Assembly: GCF_010731295.1 (NCBI RefSeq)
Contig: NZ_AP022579.1
Location: 3,162,001 to 3,226,000, forward strand
DNA length: 64,000 bases
Origin: Mycolicibacterium boenickei
GTDB lineage: Bacteria > Actinomycetota > Actinomycetes > Mycobacteriales > Mycobacteriaceae
Direction of reading: 5' to 3'
Shown: positions 34,184-43,364 of the stretch, piece after piece
Position numbering within the stretch: position 1 is the first letter of the stretch
Layout: every line of letters begins with the position of its first letter
Notes under the pieces: model-generated
Databases searched by the model: none
What the model saw: the letters and a program-made list of their open reading frames with translations, nothing else
What the model was told of the DNA's origin: nothing
Program-made: the position numbers and the translations under genes

Positions 34184-34459
34184 ATGCCTGTAACCGTTTC
34201 GATCCCCACCATCCTGCGTCCGCACACCGACGGGCAGAAGCGCGTCAGCGCCTCCGGCGCCACCTTGCAGGCGGTGATCGCCGACCTCGAGGCCAACTAC
34301 TCCGGCATCTCCGACCGGCTCGTCGACAACGGCAAGTTGCACCGCTTCGTCAACATCTACGTCAACGACGAGGATGTGCGGTTCTCCGGCGGGCTGGACA
34401 CCGCCATCGCCGACGGCGACTCGGTCACGATCCTGCCCGCCGTCGCGGGTGGGGCCTAA
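34184..34459 (+). CDS. cysO: Sulfur-carrier protein CysO
   Basis: A 91-residue ubiquitin-like protein that carries sulfur as a C-terminal thiocarboxylate for cysteine synthesis by CysM. VTVSIPTILRPHT and FVNIYVNDEDVRF match CysO. The C-terminus reads AVAGGA: there is one Ala after the GlyGly. Known CysO from M. tuberculosis ends in GlyGly, the residue that must be free for thiocarboxylation. The extra Ala implies prior trimming, perhaps by Mec, or use of an unusual end. The ATG lies behind GAGGAGG. Confidence 0.94.
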   Translation: MPVTVSIPTILRPHTDGQKRVSASGATLQAVIADLEANYSGISDRLVDNGKLHRFVNIYVNDEDVRFSGGLDTAIADGDSVTILPAVAGGA

Positions 34460-35437
<978 letters not shown>

Positions 35438-35447
35438 GTGGGCCGAG

Positions 35448-36122
35448 ATGACCACCCCGGGTCTACCCGCGTCCAGCGCACCGAAGAAGCGGCCGGCATG
35501 GATCGTCGGCGGCGTCACGATCGTCAGCTTCGTCGCGCTGCTGTACGTGATCGAGTTCATCGACACCGCCATGGGCCACCGGCTCGACCAGGACGGCATC
35601 CGGCCCCTGCAGACGGATGGCCTCTGGGGCATCCTGTGGGCGCCGCTGCTGCACGGCGGCTGGCCGCACCTGATCGCCAACACCGTGCCCGCACTGGTGC
35701 TCGGCTTCCTGATGACGCTGGCCGGGATGGGGCGGTTTGTCGCCGCGACGGCCATCATCTGGATTCTCGGCGGCTTCGGCACCTGGCTGATAGGCAACAT
35801 CGGTCTGCACTGTCCGTACGTGACGGTGCAGTGCACGAGCACGCACATCGGCGCCTCCGGGTTGATCTTCGGCTGGCTGGCATTTCTGATCGTGCTCGGC
35901 TTCTTCACCCGCAAGGTGTGGGAGATCGTGGTCGGCGTCGTCGTGCTGTTCTTCTACGGCGGTGTGCTGTTCGGGGTGCTGCCGGGCAACCCGGGTGTGT
36001 CCTGGCAGGGCCACTTGAGCGGGGCCCTTGCCGGTGTGGTGGCGGCATACCTCCTGTCCGGACCGGAACGGAAGTCGCGCGAAGCGAGGAAGAATTCCGC
36101 CCAGCCACGTCTGAGCGCATGA
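35448..36122 (+). CDS. Rhomboid-family intramembrane serine protease
   Basis: A 224-residue protein with about six membrane helices. The catalytic Ser lies in [11 protein letters not shown] and the catalytic His in [12 protein letters not shown]; the helix-2 motif [14 protein letters not shown] is present. It corresponds to Rv1337. Substrates are unknown. The ATG at 35448 was chosen as the first start behind the cysM stop that gives a normal short cytoplasmic N-terminus. Confidence 0.92.
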   Translation: MTTPGLPASSAPKKRPAWIVGGVTIVSFVALLYVIEFIDTAMGHRLDQDGIRPLQTDGLWGILWAPLLHGGWPHLIANTVPALVLGFLMTLAGMGRFVAATAIIWILGGFGTWLIGNIGLHCPYVTVQCTSTHIGASGLIFGWLAFLIVLGFFTRKVWEIVVGVVVLFFYGGVLFGVLPGNPGVSWQGHLSGALAGVVAAYLLSGPERKSREARKNSAQPRLSA

Positions 36123-36126
36123 ACCT

Positions 36127-36951
36127 ATGAACGACCAACTGGCACCCGTCGGCATCTTCGACTCCGGCGTCGGCGGACTGACGGTGGCCCGCGCGATCAT
36201 CGACCAACTGCCCGACGAGGACATCATCTACGTCGGCGACACCGGCAACGGTCCGTATGGGCCGCTGACCATCCCCGAGATCCGGGCACACTCTCTGGCC
36301 ATCGGCGACGACCTGGTGGCCCGCGGCGTCAAGGCTCTCGTGATCGCGTGCAACACCGCGTCGTCGGCCTGCCTGCGTGACGCGCGCGAGCGCTACTCCC
36401 CGGTGCCGGTGGTCGAGGTGATCCTGCCCGCGGTGCGGCGCGCGGTGGCCGCTACCCGCAATGGGCGCATCGGCGTCATCGGCACTGCCGCCACGATCGC
36501 CTCGGGCGCCTATCAGGATGCGTTCGCGGCCGCACGGGACACCGAGGTGTTCGGGGTCGCCTGCCCGCGCTTCGTCGACTTCGTCGAGCGAGGGGTCACC
36601 AGCGGCCGTCAGGTGCTCGGTCTGGCCGAGGGCTATCTGGAGCCTCTGCAGCGCGCCGAGGTCGACACCCTGGTGTTGGGCTGCACGCACTATCCGATGC
36701 TGTCGGGGCTCATCCAGTTGGCGATGGGCGACAACGTCACGCTGGTGTCGTCGGCGGAGGAGACGGCCAAGGACCTGCTCAGGGTGCTGACCGAACTGGA
36801 TTTGCTGAAGCCGCACGACTCGGGTCCGGCGCAGCGGGTGTTCGAGGCGACCGGAGATCCTGAGGCGTTCACCGCACTCGCCGCGCGTTTCCTGGGGCCG
36901 GGCCTGGACGGGGCGCGGCAGGTCCGGCGTCACGCGGGCGTCACAAAATGA
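36127..36951 (+). CDS. murI: Glutamate racemase MurI
   Basis: A 274-residue cofactor-independent racemase supplying D-glutamate for peptidoglycan. The two catalytic cysteines are Cys75 (ACNTASSA) and Cys186 (LGCTHYP). The N-terminal [16 protein letters not shown] and DTGNGPYG are typical. It lies 4 bp behind the rhomboid gene. Confidence 0.96.
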   Translation: MNDQLAPVGIFDSGVGGLTVARAIIDQLPDEDIIYVGDTGNGPYGPLTIPEIRAHSLAIGDDLVARGVKALVIACNTASSACLRDARERYSPVPVVEVILPAVRRAVAATRNGRIGVIGTAATIASGAYQDAFAAARDTEVFGVACPRFVDFVERGVTSGRQVLGLAEGYLEPLQRAEVDTLVLGCTHYPMLSGLIQLAMGDNVTLVSSAEETAKDLLRVLTELDLLKPHDSGPAQRVFEATGDPEAFTALAARFLGPGLDGARQVRRHAGVTK

Positions 36952-37015
36952 TCTGCATCGCCCAAACCGCCGATGTCTTGGCAACGTGCACATCGGGCAT
37001 GGCAAGCTAGACACT

Positions 37016-37783
37016 GTGCGATTGACCATCCTGGGATGCTCCGGCAGCGTTGTCGGCCCGGATTCGGCAGCCTCCGGCTATCTCGTCACCGCACCAGACA
37101 CGATTCCGATGGTCGTCGACTTCGGCGGTGGCGTCCTTGGTGCGTTGCAGCGCTATGCCGATCCGAATTCGGTCAACGTGTTGCTGTCGCATCTGCATGC
37201 CGATCACTGCCTGGATCTGCCCGGGTTGTTCGTCTGGCGGCGGTACCACCCGATTCCGGCCACCGAGCGCGGCCTGATGTACGGGCCGGCCAACACGTGG
37301 GCCCGGCTGGGTGCGGCGTCCTCGCCGGAGGGCGGAGAGATCGACGACTTCACCGACATCTTCGAGGTGCGGCACTGGGAGGACGGCGCACCGGTCCAGA
37401 TGGGCACGCTCAACATCACGCCGCGGCTGGTGTGCCACCCCACCGAGTCCTACGGCATGCGGTTCACCGATCCGTCCGGGGCGACCCTCGTCTACAGCGG
37501 GGATACCGGTTACTGCGACGCACTGGTCGAGCTCGCCCGCGGGGCTGACGTCTTCCTGTGCGAGGCGTCGTGGACACACGATCCGTCCCGGCCGCCTCAT
37601 CTGCACCTGTCGGGCACCGAGGCCGGGCGCGCGGCGGCCGAAGCCGGCGTCGGTGAGCTGCTGCTGACACACATTCCGCCGTGGACCTCACGCGAGGATG
37701 TGATCAGCGAAGCCAAGGCCGAGTTCGACGGCCCGGTGCACGCCGTGGTGTGCGGCGAGACCTTCGACGTCACCCGGGGCTGA
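37016..37783 (+). CDS. Metallo-beta-lactamase-fold cyclic-nucleotide phosphodiesterase (Rv1339 homologue)
   Basis: About 255 residues. The metal site LSHLHADHCLDLPG, VCHPTESYGMRF, YSGDTGYCDALVELA and a C-terminal His in LLLTHIPPW are present. Rv1339 of M. tuberculosis has been described as an atypical class II cAMP phosphodiesterase that affects envelope permeability and drug tolerance. The GTG at 37016 was chosen because VRLTILGCSGSVVG matches Rv1339. A TAGACA hexamer at 37008-37013 lies too close for that start, and a leaderless TTG at 37022 is a possible alternative. The window also holds a cyclase at 10820-12424. Confidence 0.9.
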   Translation: MRLTILGCSGSVVGPDSAASGYLVTAPDTIPMVVDFGGGVLGALQRYADPNSVNVLLSHLHADHCLDLPGLFVWRRYHPIPATERGLMYGPANTWARLGAASSPEGGEIDDFTDIFEVRHWEDGAPVQMGTLNITPRLVCHPTESYGMRFTDPSGATLVYSGDTGYCDALVELARGADVFLCEASWTHDPSRPPHLHLSGTEAGRAAAEAGVGELLLTHIPPWTSREDVISEAKAEFDGPVHAVVCGETFDVTRG

Positions 37784-37788
37784 CCCGC

Positions 37789-37794
37789 TAGGGT
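37789..37794 (+). promoter_or_regulatory. -10 box of a leaderless rph promoter
   Basis: TAGGGT is followed after 6 nt by the rph GTG at 37801. This suggests an internal promoter in the murI-rdgB run. Confidence 0.45.
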
Positions 37795-37800
37795 TGGCGG

Positions 37801-38580
37801 GTGTCCAAGCGAGAAGACGGTCGTCTCGACGACGAACTGCGCCCGGTAACCATCACCCGCGGTTTCACATCGCATCCCGCAGGCTCGGTACTGGTGGAGT
37901 TCGGCCAGACCCGCGTCATGTGCACCGCCTCGGTCACCGAGGGTGTGCCGCGCTGGCGCAAGGGTTCCGGTCAAGGCTGGCTGACGGCCGAGTACGCCAT
38001 GCTGCCCGCCGCCACGCATGACCGCTCGGACCGCGAATCGGTCAAGGGCCGCGTTGGCGGCCGCACCCAGGAGATCAGCCGGCTGGTCGGACGCTCGCTG
38101 CGCGCGTGCATCGACCTCGGCGCGTTGGGGGAGAACACCATCGCGATCGACTGCGACGTGCTGCAGGCCGACGGCGGTACCCGCACCGCGGCCATCACCG
38201 GCGCCTATGTGGCGCTGTCCGACGCGGTGACGTATCTGGCTGCGGCCGGGCGGCTTTCGGATCCGCGGCCGCTGTCGTGCGCGATCGCCGCCGTTTCGGT
38301 GGGCGTGGTCGACGGACGTGTCCGGGTCGACCTGCCCTACGTCGAGGATTCCCGCGCCGAGGTGGACATGAACGTCGTCGCCACGGACACCGGCACCCTG
38401 GTGGAAATTCAGGGCACCGGCGAGGGCGCCACCTTCCCGAGGTCCACGCTGGACAAGATGCTCGACGCCGCGCTCGGCGCGTGCGAGCAGCTGTTCGTCA
38501 TCCAGCGTGAGGCACTGGAACTGCCGTACCCGGGCGTGCTGCCCGAGGGTCCTGCCCCCAAGAAAGCGTTCGGTAGCTGA
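37801..38580 (+). CDS. rph: Ribonuclease PH
   Basis: A 259-residue phosphorolytic 3'-5' exonuclease that trims tRNA precursors. [39 protein letters not shown] and [16 protein letters not shown] are diagnostic, with [18 protein letters not shown] after them. The GTG is preceded by a leaderless -10 box. The rdgB gene follows with no gap. Confidence 0.96.
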   Translation: MSKREDGRLDDELRPVTITRGFTSHPAGSVLVEFGQTRVMCTASVTEGVPRWRKGSGQGWLTAEYAMLPAATHDRSDRESVKGRVGGRTQEISRLVGRSLRACIDLGALGENTIAIDCDVLQADGGTRTAAITGAYVALSDAVTYLAAAGRLSDPRPLSCAIAAVSVGVVDGRVRVDLPYVEDSRAEVDMNVVATDTGTLVEIQGTGEGATFPRSTLDKMLDAALGACEQLFVIQREALELPYPGVLPEGPAPKKAFGS

Positions 38581-39186
38581 GTGCCCTCGCTTCTGGTAGC
38601 CAGCCGTAACGCCAAGAAGCTGGCCGAGCTGCGGCGGGTGCTGGATGCCGCCGGGATCACCGGACTTGACCTGGTGTCCCTGGCCGACGTGGCCCCATAT
38701 GACGAGGCACCTGAAACCGGTGCGACGTTCGAGGACAACGCGTTGGCCAAGGCGACGGACGGCTTTCGTGCCACCGGATTGGCTTGCGTGGCAGACGATT
38801 CCGGAATCTCTGTGGATGCCCTGAACGGCATGCCCGGAGTGCTGTCCGCGAGGTGGTCCGGTAAGCACGGGGACGACGCCGCGAACACGGCTCTGCTCCT
38901 GGGGCAGCTGGCCGATGTGCCGTATGCGCGTCGCGGTGCGGCGTTCGTGTCCGCGTGTGCGCTGGTGTCTGCATCGGGTTCGACGGTGGTGCGCGGCGAG
39001 TGGCCCGGCACCGTCACCCACGAACCCCGCGGCGCCGGCGGGTTCGGGTATGACCCGGTGTTCCTACCTGACGGATCTACTTTGACGGCCGCCGAGCTGT
39101 CACCCGCCGAGAAGGACGCGGCATCGCACCGTGGCCGGGCGCTGGCGCTGCTGGTGCCGGCGCTCAGGGAGTTGGCCGGGTCCTAG
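38581..39186 (+). CDS. rdgB: dITP/XTP pyrophosphatase (RdgB/HAM1)
   Basis: A 201-residue house-cleaning enzyme that hydrolyses non-canonical purine NTPs to monophosphates. LLVASRNAKKLAEL at the N-terminus, DDSGISVDALNGMPGVLSARW, and GAGGFGYDPVFLPDG are clear. The GTG starts immediately after the rph stop. Its end overlaps that of the convergent MFS gene by 4 bp. Confidence 0.95.
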   Translation: MPSLLVASRNAKKLAELRRVLDAAGITGLDLVSLADVAPYDEAPETGATFEDNALAKATDGFRATGLACVADDSGISVDALNGMPGVLSARWSGKHGDDAANTALLLGQLADVPYARRGAAFVSACALVSASGSTVVRGEWPGTVTHEPRGAGGFGYDPVFLPDGSTLTAAELSPAEKDAASHRGRALALLVPALRELAGS

Positions 39187-40412
39187 TCAGTTGCCCGGTC
39201 CTGCGAGCGGCGGGTCAGCAGCAGCGCTGCCGCGCCGATGCCGGCACTGACCACCATGGCCACCGCCATGGGCAGTGCGGTGTGGTCCCCGCCGAGCCCG
39301 ACGATCGGTGACACCAGCGCCGCGAGGCCGAACTGCAATGCGCCCAGTACCGCAGAACCGGTGCCGGCCGCATGGCGGACCTGATCGAGTGCCAGTGCGG
39401 TCGCATTGGCGGCTACCAGGCCGAGGCTCGCGACCGCGCCCCAGAGCAGCAGCAGCGACGCCCACAGCACCGGACCGAGCAGCGCGTCCACCAACAGCAG
39501 CACTGAGAAGAGGACGAGCAGGCCGACGCCGAGGTGCAGCAACCGGCGCTGGCCGAATCGCCCGACGATTCTGGCGTTGACGGCATTCATGATCACGATG
39601 CCCGCGGCGTTCGCGGCGAAGGCGAACGAATAGTGCAGCGGGGACAGGCCGAGCACGTTCTGAAGCACGAATGGTGAGGCCGAGATGTAGGCGAACATCA
39701 CGGTGAAGCCGAACGCGAATGCCAGCGTGTAGCCGATGTAGTCGCGATTGGTCAGCACAGACCGCGCATCGCGGAGCATCGCGGTCACCCCGCCGGTGTG
39801 ACGACGGTCCTTGGGGTGGGTCTCGGTGAGTACGGCGACGACGCCGAGGAACATCGCCACGGCGAGCCCGGCGAGAATCCAGAAGACGCCGCGCCAGCCG
39901 ATCACGCCCATCAGCGATCCTCCGATGAGCGGTGCCAGCACCGGCGCGGCGCCGTTGATGATCATCATCAGGCTGAATGCTCGTGCGGCCACCGCACCGT
40001 GCGCTCGGTCGGCTACGACGGCACGGCTGAGCACGACGCCGGCGGCACCGCTGAATCCCTGCACGAAGCGGAATGCCGTCAGCGCTGCGATGTTCGGAGC
40101 GAGCGCGCAGGCCACACCGGCCAGGATGCAGACGAAGGTGCCCGCGAGCATCAGGGGACGCCTTCCGAATCGGTCCGAGAGCGGACCGAGGATCAGCTGC
40201 CCACTGGCCAGGCCCACCATGAACGAGGTCAGGGTGAACTGGACCGCCGAGGCCGATGTGCCGAACTCGGCGGCCATCGCCGGGAAGGCGGGCAGGTACA
40301 TGTCGATCGACAGCGGCGCCACGGCGGTCAGCAGGGCGAGCACGCCAAGCCAGCTCAGCGGTAGCGCAGGTGTGTGGGACGTTGTATCGGTAGTTGTGGT
40401 TCGAGTGCTCAT
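39183..40412 (-). CDS. Bcr/CflA-family drug-resistance MFS exporter
   Basis: 409 residues with 12 predicted helices. The first-loop motif GPLSDRFGRRPLML (MFS motif A) and the drug:H+ antiporter segment FRFVQGFSGAAGVVLSRAVVAD match the Bcr/CflA group. LSIDMYLPAFPAMAAEFG at the first helix is also typical. It is divergent from a MarR regulator with a shared palindrome between them, so it is very probably repressed by that protein. This pair is not at this place in M. tuberculosis. Confidence 0.92.
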   Translation of the reverse strand: MSTRTTTTDTTSHTPALPLSWLGVLALLTAVAPLSIDMYLPAFPAMAAEFGTSASAVQFTLTSFMVGLASGQLILGPLSDRFGRRPLMLAGTFVCILAGVACALAPNIAALTAFRFVQGFSGAAGVVLSRAVVADRAHGAVAARAFSLMMIINGAAPVLAPLIGGSLMGVIGWRGVFWILAGLAVAMFLGVVAVLTETHPKDRRHTGGVTAMLRDARSVLTNRDYIGYTLAFAFGFTVMFAYISASPFVLQNVLGLSPLHYSFAFAANAAGIVIMNAVNARIVGRFGQRRLLHLGVGLLVLFSVLLLVDALLGPVLWASLLLLWGAVASLGLVAANATALALDQVRHAAGTGSAVLGALQFGLAALVSPIVGLGGDHTALPMAVAMVVSAGIGAAALLLTRRSQDRATD

Positions 40413-40430
40413 ACGACCTTAGATTCAAGA

Positions 40431-40454
40431 ATTATCTATAAATTTATAGGTAAT
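40431..40454. promoter_or_regulatory. AT-rich palindromic operator for the MarR regulator
   Basis: The 14-bp perfect palindrome CTATAAATTTATAG (40436-40449) extends to 24 bp with one mismatched pair. It sits in the 51-bp gap between the divergent MFS and marR genes, 9 bp before the marR ATG, and would overlap both promoters. Confidence 0.7.
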
Positions 40455-40463
40455 ATAGCCGAC

Positions 40464-40916
40464 ATGACGGCCGCACGAGTACCCACGGCGATGCGTGATG
40501 TGCGTGACACCGCGGCCGCCGTGCGGATGCTGGTCTGGTCGCTACGACGGTTCGGGGAGAAGCAGGTCGGCCTGGAGCCGTTGCCACACTCGGAGTTCGA
40601 GGTCATCCGCACGGTGGGCGACCACCCGGGGATCAGTGTGTCCGAGGCCGCCCATCTGCTGTCGCTGCAGCCCAGCAACGTCAGCACCACCGTGCGGAAA
40701 CTGGTTGAGCGCGGTTTGATCGACCGCGCGCCCGACGAGCACGACCGCCGCTGCATCCGGCTGCACCTGACGGCCAGGGCCGCCGAGCACAAGAAGATGA
40801 TCGACGCGGCCTGGACCGCGGGCGTCCGCGAGCAGTTCGCTCAGATGACCGACGAGGAGGTGGCGACCCTGGTCAAAGCCGGGCCGTTGCTCAAGCGGCT
40901 GGCTTCGATGGCATAG
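40464..40916 (+). CDS. MarR-family transcriptional regulator
   Basis: A 150-residue winged-helix protein with the recognition segment SVSEAAHLLSLQPSNVSTTVRKLVERGLIDR and the wing DEHDRRCIRLHLT. The ATG at 40464 was chosen because the open frame further upstream runs through the palindromic operator. It most likely represses itself and the divergent exporter. Confidence 0.92.
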   Translation: MTAARVPTAMRDVRDTAAAVRMLVWSLRRFGEKQVGLEPLPHSEFEVIRTVGDHPGISVSEAAHLLSLQPSNVSTTVRKLVERGLIDRAPDEHDRRCIRLHLTARAAEHKKMIDAAWTAGVREQFAQMTDEEVATLVKAGPLLKRLASMA

Positions 40917-40926
40917 CCGCTGGAGT

Positions 40927-41268
40927 CTAGAGCTCGAAGCGCTTCTTGAGATCCAGAGTGTTGAAGTGCTCGACGATGATGCCCAGCAGTGGAATCGTGC
41001 CCGCGAGCAGAACCCCGATGGTCTTGCCGATGGGCCAGCGGACCTTGACCGCGAGGTTGGCCGTGAACAGCAGGTAGATGAAGTACACCCAGCCGTGCAC
41101 GATGCCGATCCAGCTGGGCGGGTTGTCCACCTGAACGATGTACTTGAGCACCATCTCGTAGCACAGCGCGATGAGCCAGATGCCCGTCGTCCAAGCCAGC
41201 ACGCGGTAGCCCAGCAACGCCTTGCGGAGGGTCTCCTTGGGGGTGACGACGGCCTGCGGTTCGGTCAT
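40927..41268 (-). CDS. DUF3817 membrane protein (Rv1342c homologue, second copy)
   Basis: A 113-residue membrane protein with about three helices. LLGYRVLAWTTGIWLIAL, IVHGWVYFIYLLF and VLLAGTIPLLGIIVEH fit DUF3817. It overlaps the lprD stop by 4 bp and is co-transcribed with it. The function is unknown. It is paralogous to the copy at 16798-17193. Confidence 0.88.
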   Translation of the reverse strand: MTEPQAVVTPKETLRKALLGYRVLAWTTGIWLIALCYEMVLKYIVQVDNPPSWIGIVHGWVYFIYLLFTANLAVKVRWPIGKTIGVLLAGTIPLLGIIVEHFNTLDLKKRFEL

Positions 41269-41645
41269 CTATCGGTCCTGTCTTTGTTCTCGGGCTGGTC
41301 GGACTTGGCCAGCTCGGCGAGGTAGGCGTTGTATTCGGAAAGCTCTCGGTCGCCGGCATCTGCGGCTGCGGCCTTGGGGCGCTCCGGCAGCAAGCCTGCA
41401 GGGATCTCGGTGACATCGCCGCTCGGCCGCTCCGGTGGAGCATCCTCGTAGCGGACGAACTTGTAATAGGCGTAGAAGCAGAACCCGGCGAACATCGGCC
41501 ACTGCAGGGCATAACCGAGATTCTGGAAGGTCCCCGATGCCGATTCGTAGCGGGTCCACTGCCACCACGCCAACGCCAGGCATCCGGCGGCGCCAAGACA
41601 GACCAGTGCGATGAGCGCTGGTCTCCTACGCCGTGTAGTGGACAT
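41265..41645 (-). CDS. lprD: LprD-like membrane protein/lipoprotein
   Basis: 126 residues. The N-terminus has basic RRRR followed by a hydrophobic stretch containing LGAAGC, which was read as a lipobox in Rv1343c. But the hydrophobic run continues (LALAWWQW) and a second helix follows (YALQWPMFAGFCFYAYYKF), so a two-helix membrane protein is as likely as a lipoprotein. The charged C-terminus (70-126) is probably cytoplasmic. It ends the block shared with M. tuberculosis. Confidence 0.82.
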   Translation of the reverse strand: MSTTRRRRPALIALVCLGAAGCLALAWWQWTRYESASGTFQNLGYALQWPMFAGFCFYAYYKFVRYEDAPPERPSGDVTEIPAGLLPERPKAAAADAGDRELSEYNAYLAELAKSDQPENKDRTDR

Positions 41646-41712
41646 TCGTCCATGGTACGGCGCGGGTCTCGGGCGTCGAAAATACGTGCCCGGGCGAGCC
41701 GCGATCGCCGCT

Positions 41713-41718
41713 TAGGCT
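41713..41718 (+). promoter_or_regulatory. -10 box of the DUF6882 gene
   Basis: TAGGCT is followed after 6 nt by the GTG at 41725, a leaderless arrangement. Confidence 0.45.
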
Positions 41719-41724
41719 TCTCGC

Positions 41725-42420
41725 GTGTTCGAAGACATGCTGCTCGACGCTGCGATCGTGCAAGCCGAGGTCCAGGCCTATCTCGTAGACCTCATCGGCG
41801 ACGGCACGCCGTATGACGGTGCCTGGAACTTCGACAGCGATGCCGGCTTGTTCTCCCTTGCCTCGACGCATGGTGCGGAGCCGTTCGTGGCGCAGGCGCA
41901 ACTGATCGGCGCCGCCGGCCCGGAAGCCGGTATATGGGAGTGGGCATGGGCGAACCCCGAACTTCCGCTCGCGACTGTCTACGGCGGCACGGTTCTCCGC
42001 GATTTCGGCGAGTTGAACGGTATCGCCGAACTGCGTGATGCCGAGGTGCCGCTCGGCGACATGGCGCCGCGGGAGTTCGCGTGGCAGATGGCCGCGATAG
42101 CCTCGCTGAATCTCGGATTGAAGCCTTGCTACACCTTTGAACTCGACGGTGGGACAGTGGGCGTGATCGTGCTGACCGACGAGCGGCTGAAGTTGCCCGC
42201 GCCGAGTGCACCGCGACTGCTGCGCTGTGTTGGTGAGGCACTGCAGGCGATGCCCGTCGCTTCCCGCAGCGTCTATCTGTGGGCGGCGATCCGACAAGTA
42301 CCGATCGAGGAAATACCGGGCGGTCTACGGCTCGCGCTGTCGGACGGTCATGCCGAACTGCTTTTCGACGAACACGACCGCCTGATCAACATGTCGGGGC
42401 AGGTGCTTCCGTCCGTCTAG
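41725..42420 (+). CDS. DUF6882-like protein of unknown function
   Basis: A 231-residue soluble protein. It contains a conserved-looking GAWNFDSDAGLFSL and WEWAWANPELP, the pattern of DUF6882 proteins seen in many actinobacteria. No catalytic motif or targeting signal is visible. The family call is from memory of this motif and is moderately sure; the function is unknown. Confidence 0.7.
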   Translation: MFEDMLLDAAIVQAEVQAYLVDLIGDGTPYDGAWNFDSDAGLFSLASTHGAEPFVAQAQLIGAAGPEAGIWEWAWANPELPLATVYGGTVLRDFGELNGIAELRDAEVPLGDMAPREFAWQMAAIASLNLGLKPCYTFELDGGTVGVIVLTDERLKLPAPSAPRLLRCVGEALQAMPVASRSVYLWAAIRQVPIEEIPGGLRLALSDGHAELLFDEHDRLINMSGQVLPSV

Positions 42421-42435
42421 TGTCGCCCGCGCGGC

Positions 42436-43203
42436 TCAGACCTTGGGGCCGATGAATTCGTCGAGGCGAGCGGTGGCGGCTTTGCGGTAGATCGAGACGA
42501 CGTATTTGGTGGAACGCGTCCACGGGATGCCGAGCCGGTCCAGTGCGCCGGTGAAGAGGCCGAGGATGTCCTCGGAGTGATTCGTGAAGTGGTAGCGGAT
42601 GCTCTTGACACCGCGGTCATTCGCGACGACTCGGCAACCGTCACTGTGGATCAGACCGCGCACGAAGTCTTCAGGTGCTTTCTTGACGAGGACCTCTTGC
42701 CAAGGCTCGAGCGCGATGCGGCGATGGTGTTTTCGGCCGGGCCCGTGTTGGGGGAACAGGCACGGCCAGTGTTTGGAGTAGAGCGAAACCTGGACGCATG
42801 AAGTCGGCTGTCGCTCTACCGACGCATGCTGCCCGGGCATCAGGGTGTCGATGGCCGCGCGGCAGCAGTCAATAATTCCGGGGTACTTGCTATCGAGCGT
42901 GATCCGTAGGCGCCAAACACGTCGGTCACGTGAAATACAACCGTCGCCCAGGTACAGGCCGAGCAGGTAGGCATATGCGCGCGCAGGCAACGCACCGAAG
43001 TCATGGTCGACGCCGCATTGAGACGAAGCCTGCGGTTGCCTTAACTTCGATGGTGGTCGTACTCGCCAATCCCGTACTGTCGGACGCGGGATGCCGGTTT
43101 CCCGTGCAATGGCGCAGTCGTTCAGCCCCGCCGCAATCAAGGCGTGGACTCGATTGAACTCGTTCGTTGACCGCACATCGCCTCTCTCGACCGCCGGTGC
43201 CAT
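42436..43203 (-). CDS. HTH plus LAGLIDADG homing-endonuclease-like protein
   Basis: About 255 residues. The N-terminal part (15-45) looks like a resolvase/Myb-type helix-turn-helix: ALIAAGLNDCAIARETGIPRP, then TVRDWR. It is followed by two LAGLIDADG-type helices, AYLLGLYLGDGCI and DFVRGLIHSDGCRVV, each with the acidic residue that binds metal in homing endonucleases. It is free-standing, not inside an intein or intron. The ATG at 43201-43203 was chosen because the longer open frame runs antisense through the tRNA-Leu gene. The target site and function are unknown; a domesticated DNA-binding role is possible. Confidence 0.75.
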   Translation of the reverse strand: MAPAVERGDVRSTNEFNRVHALIAAGLNDCAIARETGIPRPTVRDWRVRPPSKLRQPQASSQCGVDHDFGALPARAYAYLLGLYLGDGCISRDRRVWRLRITLDSKYPGIIDCCRAAIDTLMPGQHASVERQPTSCVQVSLYSKHWPCLFPQHGPGRKHHRRIALEPWQEVLVKKAPEDFVRGLIHSDGCRVVANDRGVKSIRYHFTNHSEDILGLFTGALDRLGIPWTRSTKYVVSIYRKAATARLDEFIGPKV

Positions 43204-43249
43204 CAAACGTATGACCGACCTCCGACAGATTTCGTCGGGATGCGAGCTG

Positions 43250-43255
43250 TACGAT
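43250..43255 (+). promoter_or_regulatory. -10 box of the tRNA-Leu gene
   Basis: TACGAT lies 9 nt before the first base of the tRNA. No strong -35 element is visible. Confidence 0.4.
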
Positions 43256-43264
43256 CGGTGCTCT

Positions 43265-43349
43265 GCGGGCGTGGCGAAATTGGGCATACGCGCGGGCTTT
43301 AGGTGCCCGTGTTCGAAAGAACGTGTGGGTTCGAGTCCCACCGCCCGCA
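43265..43349 (+). tRNA. tRNA-Leu (anticodon UAG)
   Basis: An 85-nt class II tRNA. The acceptor GCGGGCG (43265-43271) pairs with CGCCCGC (43342-43348), with discriminator A. The anticodon loop TTTAGGT gives anticodon TAG between stems CGGGC and GCCCG. A long variable arm and a T-arm GTGGGTTCGAGTCCCAC are present. CCA is not encoded. Confidence 0.95.
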
Positions 43350-43364
43350 CTCAACTCACATGTT

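Noticed and set aside
43204..43350. N-terminal extension of the LAGLIDADG protein
   Set aside because: The extra codons run antisense through the tRNA-Leu gene and give the VGLEPTR-type peptide typical of translated tRNA antisense. The ATG at 43203 is preferred.
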